A stretch of DNA of 64,000 bases from contig OX246747.1 in the NCBI GenBank assembly GCA_945910005.1, positions 34,381,635-34,445,634 on the forward strand, read 5' to 3'. Each line of letters begins with the position of its first letter. Position 1 is the stretch's first letter. Positions 18,716 through 45,848 of this stretch are shown here, piece after piece. Below the pieces are notes generated by a model that saw only the letters and a list, made by a program, of their open reading frames with translations, made no database searches and was not told where the DNA came from. Position numbers and translations under genes: made by a program. Source of the DNA: Isoperla grammatica (Eukaryota > Arthropoda > Insecta > Plecoptera > Perlodidae).

Positions 18716-19064
18716 CATAGTATACACATAGGAAACAAAACATTTGAAACCGTCTCTTCTAATCTTAAAAAGCAAACTCTCAACTCCTCCTTTTTAATCA
18801 GTTTTATAATTGCATAGCACATACATTAATTAAATACATTTGTCCGGTTACACGAATTCTCCTCTAGCAGTAACTACATAGATTGTAGCCCACTGCGGAA
18901 CGTGTCTATGAGGAGGAACATAGCTGTTTACAAGGTTTGAACACTGGAACCAACGGTATTCAGTCACAGTGAGTCACACACGAGTTACTGTGATGTACAA
19001 CCACAAGGTAACCACAGCTGCAACACATGACACATCTGACACTATTGACTCCGTTAGACTAAAG

Positions 19065-20030
19065 AGGTATAGTCACTTCGACGTATCATGGCTAGAGGTA
19101 TAGTGACTTAGACGTATCAAGAATAGAGGTATAGTGACTTAGACGTATCAAGACTAGAGGTGTAGTGACTTAGACTTATCAAGAATAGAGGTATAGTCAC
19201 TTAGACGTATCAAGAATAGAGGTATAGTGACTTAGACGTATCAAGACTAGAGGTGTAGTGACTTAGACGTATCAAGAATAGAGGTATAGTCACTTAGACG
19301 TATCAAGAGTCAAGACTAGAGGTGTAGTGACTTAGACGTATCAAGAATAGAGGTATAGTCACTTAGACGTATCAATACTAGAGGTATAGTGACCTAGACG
19401 TATCAAGACTAGAGGTGTAGTGACTTAGACGTATCAAGAATAGAGGTATAGTGACTTCGACGTATCAAGAATAGAGGTGTAGTGACTTCGACGTATCAAG
19501 AATAGAGGTATAGTGACTTCGACGTATCAAGAATAGAGGTATAGTGACTTAGACGTATCAAGAATAGAGGTATAGTCACTTAGACGTATCAAGACTAGAG
19601 GTGTAGTGACTTAGACGTATCAAGAATAGAGGTATAGTCACTTAGACGTATCAAGAGTCAAGACTAGAGGTGTAGTGACTTAGACGTATCAAGACTAGAG
19701 GTGTAGTGACTTCGACGTATCAAGAATAGAGGTATAGTGACTTCGACGTATCAAGAATAGAGGTATAGTGACTTAGACGTATCAAGAATAGAGGTATAGT
19801 CACTTAGACGTATCAAGACTAGAGGTGTAGTGACTTATACGTATCAAGAATAGAGGTATAGTCACTTAGACGTATCAATACTAGAGGTATAGTGACTTAG
19901 ACGTATCAAGACTAGAGGTGTAGTGACTTAGACGTATCAAGAATAGAGGTGTAGTGACTTCGACGTATCAAGACTAGAGCAAAGACGACTAGAGGTATAG
20001 TGAGTTCGACGTATCAAGACTAGAGGTATA
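19065..20030. repeat. 31-bp minisatellite, about 31 copies
   Basis: The unit is AATAGAGGTATAGTGACTTAGACGTATCAAG with variants at a few fixed positions (AAT/ACT, GTA/GTG, GTGAC/GTCAC, TAGAC/TCGAC). A 7-base insertion AGTCAAG occurs twice (near 19305 and 19653) in the same neighbourhood of variants, 348 bases apart, showing a higher-order period of 11 units plus 7 bases. A SNP-type degeneration marks both ends. Confidence 0.97.
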
Positions 20031-20621
20031 GTTAAATCGTTAGGATTAGACCTACTGTAATACTATTCCAACACCTAACGTATACGCCTCATGTCGAGTA
20101 AATATATAGCTTATCGCGAAGATATCAGAATTAGGGGGGGGGGGGGGACGAAGTGCGAAACACAAGGGTCCCTGTGACGGAAGTTACATCCGCCATGTTT
20201 TTTTGCGTATTGGAACATGTGCTGTGCGCATATATTTTATAGACTGAGAAAAGGAAAAAAACGTTTTTACAACAGTTATTTGCATGTGTGGGCTACCCTA
20301 CCCTACAGACGTGGTTTGCAACCGTTGAAATCGATATGGACCAATGTAAAATGTTGTTCTACACCTTATCAATAGATTACAAGTAGATAACTTGACATTA
20401 CACACAAAATATGACCGTAGAAGGTTAATTGGTGCAGCTATGCATCATATACGAGTCATTGCGTCGGTAATTTAGTTTAATTACCTCGCCCGACAATCGC
20501 CAAGGCTATCACAATTATGACGTCATTGCCTCAAGCAAGATTACAGCGACGGTTATGATTATAGCTTGGAGAGAGGCCTTGAGCTTGATCGCGTAATCTG
20601 TGGTCTCGCTATGCGAACAAC

Positions 20622-20896
20622 CGATAGAGGTGGCTCAGCGGTAAGACGCTAGACTCTAATTCGGGAGGTCGCCGGTTTGATTCCGGCCACCGGCAGTCCT
20701 GACTGAAGGTTTTTTCCTAGGTTTTCCTCAGTCGTTAAGGCGAATGCTGGGATTGAGTCCTACTAATAGTCCTTGGACATTCCTTCCCAGCTATCCAAAC
20801 ACCTTAATAACCTAGTTATTCACCTAAAGAGGGGCACATCACGTAAAGCTGGGGTGCACCCTATAACGGGCATTCCTACGAAAAATTATTATTATA
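20622..20896 (+). mobile_element. tRNA-derived SINE, family 1
   Basis: Best-preserved head of the family: GGTGGCTCAGCGGTAAGACG and GGTTTGATTCCGGCCACC boxes, followed by the shared body and the 3' end CCTATAACGGGCATTCCTAC. A (TTA)n tail ends it. Confidence 0.85.
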
Positions 20897-22440
20897 CGAA
20901 CAGTACATCAGGGCCTATATTAATGTGATATTCTGGCTTGTTTGGGTTGTTCTAAAAATCTGAAGTGGCAATTTTCTTTAGAAATTAGTGAATTGAGTGT
21001 TTGTGCGACTAATTTGTCTCCCTCAGTACCGTCTAAGATTGGTTGAGAAGCAACGAGAAAGAAGTGAACGGTGGCTTTTTTGGGCCTAGGACGTCTTTGA
21101 TAAAATGTGTCATGAATTTCTTGCTTGGTTTCTTTAAATTATTCTTTTAAAAACGTTGACCCCCGCCCCTGCCCCTCGAGCCAAACGCCCAGTTTCGTTA
21201 TTCCGTCTGCCTGCCTGCCTGCCTACCAGCCACCCACCCCCAAACCCTTCAAACATTCCCGCTTACTTTGGAATTGGGTAGGGGGTTTGGTCACTTGTGC
21301 ATTTACACCTGTCAATGTTATCTCGTGATGTTTCTGCTATTTGTTCGATGGGTTGTTCTGAAAATGTCTTAATAGGCCCTGCAGTACATTACAAGCCCGT
21401 CTGGGCCCGGGGAAGAATAGGCCCAGAGTGACTCTGCTAGTCGTAAGAGGCGACGAAATGAGACCCTGTCCCTTCCCCCCCACTGTCCCGTATGAAGATG
21501 TCTCCTCCCACATGTCCCTGCCCTCCATTGCTGGACTCCCCTTATGACGACTCCCGCGATATAGACCTGATTCGGAAGACGTCATATGACCTAAGCTGTC
21601 GAGTACGTCGTTAAACACCACCAATAATCACCAGTACATTACAACAATACCAAATACTAAGGTGTGTCATTTCTCTAGCAGAGGATCGGGAAACCCTTGT
21701 CAGGTCATCTCATGTGCACGAAAATCACCATTCTCGTGCCCACTACAAAAACTGTTATAACCCCTACAACTAACAGCATTTATTTCCTACTATTATAAAA
21801 CTAAATAAACTGAATATGAACTTAAAACTCACAAAACATTCATATTTACTAAGGCCAATGTCAATTATTTTATGTAATACATTAATTTTTTACAAAATTT
21901 CGCTGACCCCTCTGTGGCATATGTGTGGAGCCCCAAAGGTACGCGGACCACCGTTTGGGAATCTCCTACATATTATTTACATGTCCTAGCAACCCCCCCC
22001 CCCCACACCCCTCACCAACGTTCACTTCAACGAAATATGGTTGTCAGGTCACTACACGAAACTTGTCTGCCCACCAGCCCGACTACGCAAATCGATGAAC
22101 ATGAAATGTTCTAGAAGTGTACAGAAGGTTTCTGTGGGGGGGGGGGGGGGGGTCAAATGGGGCAGGTGCCGGCCTACACGGCTCAATACCATCTCTGCAC
22201 GCATCATCAATCCTAGAGTCTATTCCAACTAAGCACTTGTCATTGTTCAACTAGACCCAACGTAGAGTCTATATCCATTGGGTTTAAATTTAAACCCAAT
22301 GGTCTATCCCAACTAAGAACTTGTCATTGTTCAACTAGACCCAACGTAGAGTCTATCCCAACTAAGAACTTGTCATTGTTCATTTAGACCCAACGTAGAG
22401 TCTATCCCAACTGAGCACTTGTCATTGTTCAACAAGACCC
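20897..22440. other. Intergenic DNA with repeat fragments
   Basis: Holds a (TGCC)n run near 21208, a GC-rich stretch at 21380-21625 ending GTCGTTAAACACCACCA that may be a retroposon 3' end, a G tract at 22137-22152, and short local duplications at 22210-22445 built on CCCAACGTAGAGTCTA (four copies). No gene recognised. Confidence 0.4.
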
Positions 22441-22885
22441 AACGTAAATAAATAAATAAATAAATAAATACATTCACATATTTAGAGTCTACCCACTCAG
22501 TAACTAAACTGATTTGCAGTGGGGGACTTAAATTTAAAGCGTCTAAACCAACCCTGTAGACTCCAAACATCATCGACGAGTGAGCGATAACCAATCAAAG
22601 ATCGATATTTCAAATACGAAACATATGAATCAGTGATTGGACAGTGCGAACATCTGTGGACAAATGTCAGAATCAACAAGGCCAATTCAGAACAACTTTG
22701 AATTTATTGAGTGCTTCGTTGCTAGGACGGCTCCAAAGTCACCGTTTACTTATTCCTAAGACAAGAAGAAATGGAACTAAATCCACATTAGAAGTTAAAA
22801 AACTTCTGTCTGAAGCGGGATTTGAACCCGGGACCTTCTGCATTGGAAGCAGGGATGCTAACCACTGGACCAACGAGCCACCTAA
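22441..22885 (-). mobile_element. tRNA-Gly-derived SINE, family 2
   Basis: On the minus strand the head reads CGTTGGTCCAGTGGTTAGCA, then CTTCCAATGCAGAAGG (anticodon-arm position TCC) and GGGTTCAAATCCCGC, a good tRNA-Gly likeness. The body has AGCAACGAAGCACTCAATAA and AACTTTGAATTTATTG (in reverse), and the element ends in a (TTTA)n tail at 22441-22470. Sister copies: 43141-43960 (interrupted) and 39285-39595 (headless). Confidence 0.85.
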
Positions 22886-23465
22886 AACTCTGCCTTATCT
22901 ACTGCCCCTTTCGTGCAGGCTGTTTCAACGAAACTCAACAGATTCCTGGAGTTCTTTTCTTGCACACGTTCGTAAGGCGGTTACAGAGTGCACAAGATTC
23001 ATTAGTCACACTCGCTGTATTGGAATTTTCAGGTATCCAACCCTAGGGTGTATATTATCCCTAACATACCTGTGTCAAGTAGATAGTAGGAAGTAGATGA
23101 GTATAAAATGGTTGTTACTATTGATCGCGGCTATTGCGTAAGTATGAGGGGGCAAAATCGTTATTCTTGGCATGCAGAAATACAACTTGTTATAATTACT
23201 AGGAAAACGCTCTGTTTGACGCGTTGATAAGCGAGCGCGTCCATATCTACGAACGTTCTGGCGAAAAGATCTCAAAGCTAATAAAAACAACAATTAACAA
23301 CAATTTTATTCAAGAATGTGCATTTCAAAATTTTCTAATTTCCATAGCTATTATACTTCCCGATATTGTTGAATGCAGTGTAATGTGCGTTGCTAAGAAT
23401 TTTCGTTGCCATTCTGTCTAGTGTTTTCGCCGCGGTCCGCCACCGTTACTAACAGTTATTGAGTG

Positions 23466-23957
23466 TAATTAAGCGAGCGAAGCGAGCGTCTCCACGAGAC
23501 TCTTATGGCCCTTCGTTCTGTTTTTTTTTTTTTTTTCGTACTAGACTCTTTTGGCACTTCATTCGGTTTGTTTTTTGTTTTGTTTTTATGTCTGTCGATA
23601 GCGGTCGAACGGAAAGTCCGATCAACTTGAAATTTGGACCATCCACAAGCCTCGATGTGGATTGAAGGTGTATAGTTTTGAGGCAAAATCGTTCGAAAAG
23701 TTACAAAGTTACACTCAATAACTGTTTCGAACGATTTTGCCTCAAAACTATACACCTTCAATCCACATCGAGGCTTGTGCATGGTCCAAATTTCAAGTTG
23801 ATCGGACTTTCCGTTCGACCGCTATCGACAGACATAAAAACAAAACAAAAAACAAACCGAATGAAGTGCCAAAAGAGTCTAGTACGAAAAAAAAAAAAAA
23901 AACAGAACGAAGGGCCATAAGAGTCTCGTGGAGACGCTCGCTTCGCTCGCTTAATTA
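23466..23957. repeat. 492-bp foldback with GCGAGCGAAGCGAGC ends
   Basis: Arms of about 230 bases are nearly exact reverse complements, joined by a loop at about 23700-23728. The ends read TAATTAAGCGAGCGAAGCGA. Each arm carries a 15-17 base T or A tract. The loop contains ACACTCAATAACTGTT, which is the inverse of the sequence immediately left of the element (23449-23466). Confidence 0.85.
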
Positions 23958-24099
23958 TGCTGTTACGCACACAATGGTATTCAAAACATTGATATGCATT
24001 TATTTTGCAACTATATCGCAATGCAGTAGTGTATATCATTTTATACGATGCAAACAAAACAATGAGAAATAATAATAACAGAGAAAACTAACAAACACA

Positions 24100-25026
24100 T
24101 CGGGCAAGTGACATCTAATACACAAAATAAAATAATAAGGCGTAATAAACTCGCAGAAGAAAGTCAAGTGTCAACAGAATTCCAGAGTAAATTGTCGTAT
24201 AAATATGGGAGTCTGGAAAACATATACCTACGTTCAACAAGTATGAATAGGTATCAAACATTCGTCACTATTTAAAATGTTGACTGATTGTTTCCCCTCC
24301 TCTTCCCCCCCTGTTCCTACCCGCCTTTTGGAGGAGATTTGAGATGAGGGGAAATTTGTTCTAGAAGCCAGTGGGTGTAGCTACGACCAAATGTTGCGCC
24401 CATTCCCTAATGTGGGGGCACAACAACCTTTCATTAAATAGAAGCTTTCCTCAAAACACAAAGCAAAGTGAATTTAGAACTTGAAGTGGCTATATGCATT
24501 CAATAGTAGTGGTGTATTCGTAAAAATAATGGTGGCAAGGTGCGGTAAAACCATTCATAATCGTGTACAATCCAAAACTATTACGGGTGGGGGGGGGGGG
24601 GGGGGGACGTTCGCAATTAAATAACGGATGATTAGAAAATGGAACAATATAGCAACATAACGGGGAAATGTTCATTATAATTCAAGTAACGTTAATTAAT
24701 AACGTAAAAACAGAGAGATTTCAAAATTTGATACGAAAAGGGGGCAGGGCGCCCCCGAATGCACCACTGTGCACATTACATATACGGCTCATGGACAATT
24801 GCCCCGTATATTCACGAGATTAGAATAAAGGACGATCCAGGCTAGCTCTGCCTGTTGTACGAGACGCCTACAGTAGAGTTTCGCGGGAGTTTACACCATG
24901 GACACACCATTTTCCCCCCATTTTGGACACCCATAGATACGTTGAAAGATAAGCTACCCCGGGATTTCTTGTTTTCCTAGAACGATCGGACCTCATCGCC
25001 TTGAAAAATGTGATGTATGTTTTCAG
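24100..25026. other. Intergenic DNA, no recognised gene
   Basis: Contains a G tract at about 24589-24606. A block at about 24876-24900 (AGAGTTTCGCGGGAGTTTAC) is repeated in inverted form at about 25130-25160. No exon recognised. Confidence 0.35.
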
Positions 25027-25230
25027 TCATCTGAATTCCTCGTCCTTTGCTCGAGTTTGAATGAAGATAATTGCTCGACTGGACTTTGCTCTAGGGGTGT
25101 ACCAAGAAAACTGCCTAAAAGGTTGGTGTGAACTCCCGCGGAACTCCTCTGTAGATGCCGCCGTCATACGAATTTCTTGTGGAGTAGTGGCAAGGGAGAA
25201 GACGACAACGAAGACAAATTTTGTAACCAT
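25027..25230 (-). CDS. Candidate small secreted peptide (67 aa), unrecognised
   Basis: A single-exon minus-strand frame of 67 codons. Residues 1 to about 15 (MVTKFVFVVVFSLAT) look like a signal peptide: one charged residue, then a hydrophobic core. The remainder is basic and polar with the words EEFRGSSHQ and DEEFR. A clear minus-strand TATATATA lies about 80 bases upstream. I do not recognise the family. No poly(A) signal is apparent, part of the frame is repeated in inverted form at 24876-24900, and no splice partner was found. It may be chance or part of a repeat. Confidence 0.22.
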   Translation of the reverse strand: MVTKFVFVVVFSLATTPQEIRMTAASTEEFRGSSHQPFRQFSWYTPRAKSSRAIIFIQTRAKDEEFR

Positions 25231-25307
25231 TTCCTGGTAGAATGGAAGGTCTCTTCTCGAAATATGTTCTTACTGGTTAATACAATTTATTAATTTACGA
25301 GTAGCAG

Positions 25308-25317
25308 CTGTATATAT
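25308..25317 (-). promoter_or_regulatory. TATA-like element upstream of the candidate peptide
   Basis: GTATATATATAC, readable on either strand, sits 78-87 bases before the candidate ATG at 25230. The spacing suits a short 5'UTR. It is equally compatible with chance in AT-rich DNA. Confidence 0.25.
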
Positions 25318-25440
25318 ATACGCTTGATTAGAGGAATGTAATGAAAGTGGGTTAAAATGACAGATGGTCATTTGTTAAATTAGTGTGGGGGTTCTCAACT
25401 CAAGCCATGATAGAATCTAATGAGCAACATTAAAACTGCA

Positions 25441-25555
25441 ACCCACACACGCACACGCACACGTACACGCACACGCACACGCACACGTACACGCACACGC
25501 ACAAGCACACGCACACGCACACGCACACGCACACACATACACGCACGCACATACA
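25441..25555. repeat. (GCACAC)n microsatellite
   Basis: Hexamer-type GCACAC repeats with a few ACGTACAC and ACAAGC variants. The arginine/threonine-rich frame across it is an artefact. Confidence 0.95.
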
Positions 25556-25599
25556 CCGGAAATACTAACTCAAAGTTTGCGTGGCGGTATTTTTATATA

Positions 25600-26010
25600 A
25601 GGTGTACATTGCGCATAGATAAGGTGCTAAAATGGCATGTGATTGGTGTGTAGTTCATTAATAATAACTTTTCGTAGGAATACCCGTTATAGGGTGCACA
25701 CCAGCTTTACCTGATGCGACCCTCTTCAGGTCACTAACTAGGTTCTTAGGGTACTTGGATAGTTGGGAAGGAATGTCCGAGAGCCGATAATATGACTCAG
25801 TCCCACCATTCGCCTCAACGACTGAGGAAAACCTCGGAAAAAACTTCAGTCAGAACTGCCGGTGGCCGGAATCGAACCGGCGACCTCCCGAATTAGTCTC
25901 GCGTCTACCGCTGAGCCACCTCTATCGGTATGTAGTTCATTGTTACAATGTTTCATACGGCATTTGACGTTATGTATGTCTTCAACTGTAGTTTTCCATC
26001 ATTTCCTATA
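25600..26010. mobile_element. Diverged MITE copy carrying a SINE
   Basis: Flanks of the SINE at 25660-25930 (AATGGCATGTGATTGG before; GTTACAATGTTTCA and TTTGACG after) match the interior of the element at 62288-62651. The right end is not recognisable. Confidence 0.4.
25660..25930 (-). mobile_element. tRNA-derived SINE, family 1, with 11-bp target duplication
   Basis: Full-length reverse-strand copy of the 16324 and 20622 family. It is flanked by TGTAGTTCATT at 25649-25659 and again at 25931-25941, a clean target-site duplication that supports fairly recent retroposition. Confidence 0.85.
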
Positions 26011-26059
26011 ACTAAGAATGAATTAATGATGATACAAAGTTTCAAGAGCGTACCTGCTG

Positions 26060-26135
26060 TAGTGTTTGAGTATTTACCGTTGGCTACACTGTGAAGGTAG
26101 TGTTTGAGTATTTACCGTTGGCTACACTGTGAAGG
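26060..26135. repeat. 38-bp tandem duplication
   Basis: The segment starting TAGTGTTTGAGTATTTACCG is present twice back to back (26060-26097 and 26098-26135) with no difference seen. Confidence 0.95.
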
Positions 26136-26229
26136 AGAGTGAAGTATGTAACGAGCAGTCTTGACAAGGGAGGCGAATAAAGATGGCTGATTACTAATGT
26201 ATCTGTTTTATTCAATCCTACACCTGCTA

Positions 26230-26470
26230 TAACAATTTGTGTTCATTAATTTAATTAAGTTTAGTCTTACTCTCTTCCGAAGAGGTTTTTTTCAACTTTT
26301 TTTTCTCATGTTATAATATGTATTGTCTTGCCGAATTGCCAACCTTTATGTTTTGTCTTTATTTTATGTTAAAATGTTAAAAGTTATTACTTAGGAAATT
26401 TTATGAAGAATACATGTACCCTGTTTGTTAATAATTCAATAAATTGTGTTTCTACAAAAAAAAGATGATA
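26230..26470 (+). mobile_element. Possible retroposon 3' end with poly(A)
   Basis: AT-rich sequence ending AATAAATTGTGTTTCTAC followed by AAAAAAAAG, like a processed or LINE 3' terminus. No coding sequence is attached and the family is unknown. Confidence 0.3.
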
Positions 26471-26743
26471 CACAGTTATTAGGGAATATTATGGGTTGCT
26501 TCGTGCGGTAGAATATTTAGGTTATGTGATAGTTTGGAGGAACCGAACCCGAAACCTCTTGAATGAGAGTCCCACGTGCCATTCTCAGGCCACTTTTACA
26601 TTAACTACGTCACAATGCCTTCGCTCAATAAATCCACGTAACCCTGACCCGCCCTTGTCTAGAGTCCGTTTCACGCAACAACATAGACCCATTGTACCAA
26701 CTTCATTTTATACTTCTCTAGTTCCTAGATACCATCTACTCGA

Positions 26744-27940
<1,197 letters not shown>

Positions 27941-30640
27941 GGCAGGGATAGAGAACGAGATTAGAGATAGATGGTAAATTTTGACACACAGTTTGATACG
28001 TCATTCAATATTACCTAATCAGTGACTACATCACCTCGCTAGATACGTCGAGCGCACTATAATTATGACGTCAGTCTGTAATAGCCTACAGTGCTGCCAT
28101 CTAGAGATATGAGCGCACTTACTTGGAACCTACTGTATCTTATGCCAAGGATGTGACAGCTTCAAGACACAGCCTTCTTGTCCGCCCTCGCGGTCTCGTC
28201 GTTCCGGGGCGTGGGTTTAACAAGCGGTGGGTATTTGAATTGAAATCGTTCCTTTCCTGGCAGATGGCGAAGAAATGCTGAAATAAAACCACAGAATTGG
28301 CGATTTGAAGTTTAAACACTCAGAGTTTTAGGAGCCGAAATGCACACACAGTCAGGAAATCGATGCACAAAAATGTATTTGATTAATTATCAAAACACAT
28401 TTTTTGTCATACAGAATTTATTAAAGGGAATTTTATTATTTAATTCGTATCCCACGCAGTTATAATTATTGTAAAACTGATTTATAAATGATGAGTAGTA
28501 AATATTTGCCACTATGTTGCTCAAACACCTTGAGTTTGAGTGCCATTATTTACAAATTATTGAATTTAGTCTGTGCCAACTTCTCAAAATGGCCCCTGTC
28601 ACATTTTGAAGTAAAATTTATTGTAATTTTTGGAGAGATTAAAATCAGAATGCATACATTTGATTGGGATTTGGAATTATAACGTTATTCGGGGAGCAAA
28701 TTGCTCCAGTCAATCAATTTGATGCAAAATGTGTCTACTCTTAAAATCTCTATGCCCGGCTAACGACTTTGAAGAGATTGGAAGCAAAGGTTTGAACGTT
28801 CGTGTTACTTGAGATCAATACAGTGAAAGTTGCGTCAAGTTTGAAAATGTTCTCTTGACACATATTCATCCGTTATCACCATCTGTGAATCGATTCCAAA
28901 TTATCAACTATAATTTATTTCAAGTGAATTATTTTGTAATTTGAATAGTATTTTCGAACATGCAAATTTTATTATTGTCAATAATCAGTAATTTACACAT
29001 TACGATGAAAACATTGTAAAGGAAAATAAAATGCGCGATTCTTTGCACAACATCTGTTTCTATAATCGAGAAACAATAAGGGGTAAATGCCCCCAAAATC
29101 CGATTTCTAGACGTTGTGACACCATCTGCCCCCCCCCCCCCCCCCCGCCGCGTAGCGTAACCTTCCTTATTTTACATTTCTCCTCATCATCAAGTTGAAA
29201 TGTCGTTTAATGACGTAGGCTAATCATACTGCTCCATATCGATAGTGAATGATACAATCTTACCTATATTATATAGGAAGTATTCATGTTACGAAATAAC
29301 GGCAAATTCGCACAACAAAAGTTAAATAAAAAATAGTCATTATTTCGCTATTATTTTGTTTTTATTACATTTTTAGCCAATTTACTATATGTTTGCCTCC
29401 TCCAATCACAATGCCCGAATCATTCGCTCATAAATCACCCGCAATCTTCTCTATAAGCTTCGTTCAAAGATATTGCTATCGATGGAACGAAGTGGGGTAT
29501 CATTTTTTTTCTCGTATCTCTTTAGTTTTTTATTTTCTTTTACAGCTATAGCTAGTAGAGACAGATATCAGTTGAGTTACGATCTTCTAATCTAACCCTT
29601 ACACACGCCTATAGTAAGTCATGTGAGACATTTTGCGCATTGCGGGGTTTGAACACAGACAGAGGCAATGACGTTGGAAAGTTTTCTCCAGCCATATAGG
29701 GTGCTTCTCAATGCTTGTCCATCCATTTATCATTCCATTTCAACTAAAGTAGTTCCACAGCAACATTGTGAATGCTGACATCATTAAGTTACTTGTTATT
29801 TTTGGTCTTGGTCACACAAACACTCTAAATATCAACTATCCCCTGTGGAATTTATGCTTGTGGATTGTAGCACAGTTAATTAATTAATTAATTAATTAAT
29901 TAATTAACATTCGTGTATAGAAAGTAATTAGTCTTGTACTTGTTGAGTATAATTCCACTACGTACACATGTACAGTCTAGATAATAAGTGTGTGAAATTA
30001 GAAATTACTGTAATTTATACACGTCTTCTGAACTAGAAAAAAAAATACAAGATAACGTACGTGAAGTACGCCCCCCACCCCCCCAATCTGAAACTCTTTC
30101 GGTGTAATTTGAGGTTTTGGACCATGGCTACACGGGAAAATAATGTGTGTCACAGACAGTACTCGTCAGTCAACAAGTCTGTGGTTATGACTCATCCTGA
30201 CTCACCCATTGCGTGACCGCCTAACCGGCATGTCGCCACATGCCACGCCCACTCGACAAAATCGTCGCTAACCAGAATCTACTACGTATTTCACTTTTAT
30301 AGAAATTATACCATAAAGGAAATGATTCTACGTACGAACTACTTTCTTTCCATGCTATAAGTAGAAACATGCCATAAATGTGGTCATATGTAAAATATCT
30401 CTTCAAAGTGACAGATGACAGCAAGATTTTTTCAAATGTAACGGCTGTCTCCAGAAAAGAACATAATTTTCTTTTCTTTACTAGTTATCAACGTAAATGA
30501 TGTTGCCTTTTAAATAATACATAAGGCATCAGAGTTGATGATTAAATGAACATAATTCATGCAACAGACGATGCTGAAGATTTGTATGACCTAATACGGA
30601 AGTTTTGAGTGCATGAAAACCTCGTAGGCTGTCTGCTTTG
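27941..30640. other. Intergenic DNA upstream of tubulin C
   Basis: No gene recognised. Contains a C tract at about 29129-29146 and a (TTAA/TTAATTAA) run at 29877-29907. Confidence 0.4.
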
Positions 30641-30784
30641 CAGTCACAGACAGACGGCGGCTTCGTATTGATTATTTACCGCACGATACGTGTACGAAGT
30701 TTGTAACGCGTCTTCCCATTGGCCAGTCGATGACCTTTCCATCTTCCAAATTCGAATGAGCCAATCAGAGCGTACTTCAGCGTA

Positions 30785-30807
30785 TGACGTCACAACAAGT
30801 ATATAAG
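30785..30807 (+). promoter_or_regulatory. CRE plus TATA box of alpha-tubulin C
   Basis: TGACGTCA (full CREB/ATF consensus) at 30785-30792 and TATATAAG at 30800-30807. The ATG is at 30942, so a start near 30830 would give a 5'UTR of about 112 bases. This is the clearest core promoter in the window. Confidence 0.8.
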
Positions 30808-30941
30808 CATTTGGGGCGCTGGCTAGCGGTCATTCTAGCAGTTTCGCTGTCGAAATAGAGATTCATCACTTCTCTGATCGAATTCGAACTTTGGGATATT
30901 TTCTAGTTTATCGATTTATCTTGGTACTACATCCTTAAACA

Positions 30942-33669
<2,728 letters not shown>

Positions 33670-33687
33670 TCGAACTGTTCATTCCTA

Positions 33688-33693
33688 ATTAAA
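33688..33693 (+). terminator. ATTAAA poly(A) signal of alpha-tubulin C
   Basis: The variant signal ATTAAA lies 19 bases past the stop codon. Confidence 0.5.
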
Positions 33694-33933
33694 TTGTAAC
33701 AGGGCGTTATCTCATTCCTGGAAACACTTAAAAATGCATTTATGTCGTCATTGTTTGATTCTCAAAGGCTTTGATACTTCTTTCTTTACCAATGTTTTCA
33801 TGAAATACATATACTTTTTGAATTGCAGCTGAATTTTGTTCTTTTCCAATTTCCTTCTTTTCTCTCATCCTTGCACTTGGCATACAATACATACAAACCT
33901 TTCTTTTAAAGTAACGTGTACCAACCGGCATTG

Positions 33934-33988
33934 AACCATGGACTTATAATAGTAACTGCAACGCAGTTACTATTATAAGTCCATGGTT
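33934..33988. repeat. Perfect 26-bp-arm hairpin
   Basis: AACCATGGACTTATAATAGT continues to a three-base loop and then its exact reverse complement. It is downstream of tubulin C and beside a tRNA-like fragment. A second small perfect hairpin with 16-bp arms lies at 34372-34409 (CATTTCATGTGATGTA, loop, inverse). Confidence 0.85.
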
Positions 33989-34790
33989 GAACTATGTCAT
34001 GTTGCAATGCTTTCAAGTGCAGCCATCCTCAGTAGAAAGAAGCAGGTTCAAACCTTGAAGGATGTTGACCTGTACTGTACCCTTCCTCAATGAAATAAAC
34101 ATTCTTTTCCCACCAGTTGAAGTTGGGTCACAATTTAATGATGTAATTTTGTTTCTGTATAGTAGGGACTACACGGTATCAACAAAAATTCCTTCAAAAT
34201 GAAAGTACAGTAGCAGCCATTGAAAGTAAAATTTTAAGGAATTTTTTTTATCAAACATGCATAGATAAATCCTTAGTTGTGTTTGGGAAAAGAGGACAGA
34301 GACCAACAGCTTACCTGGAACATGGTAGTCGGCCGCCTAGGTCTAGGAAGCAGAATAGGAATACGAATTAACATTTCATGTGATGTATTATCCTACATCA
34401 CATGAAATGTGACAAATGTTTCAGCCTACATGGCCATGGTTTCAACACTGGTTTCAGTTTGAGTATCCTCTTGTTTAGCAGTCTCATGCAACTTGAAATC
34501 ACTGATATTAGATTAGAAGATCAACGAATCATTCATTAGCTTCTAAGTCTACTAGCCAAATGTGCTTTGCATACAAACACATTAAGAACAAAAAAACAAT
34601 TTGTTTTTAATCACGTTTTTCAACGGCTTTCCACTGGAATCGAAGAAGATGTAATCATGTAACAGCTGTGAAGTGTTCCTATATTTCCCGCCATTGCTCG
34701 TCAGTCGACTACGAATTTTCTAGCAGGCTGTAATCGTAACAGTAAACACTTTGCTGTGCAAAGGCTGTGGATTGGTGACCTAACCTAAAA

Positions 34791-45727
<10,937 letters not shown>

Positions 45728-45848
45728 CAACAACAACAACAAGCAAGGTGTCGCCAACCACCTCGACAATAACGGGTGACTAGCAACACCCAAATACAAC
45801 AATGACACAAGTGAATTGAATCGAAGGACAAACAACAAGCTGCCAAGA

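Noticed and set aside
19065..20030. Possible CRISPR-like array because of 31-bp repeats
   Set aside because: Repeats are contiguous with no spacers, and the sequence is plainly animal.
20622..20700. Functional tRNA gene from the A and B box words
   Set aside because: Head of SINE family 1; repeated at 16324 and 25930 with the same downstream body.
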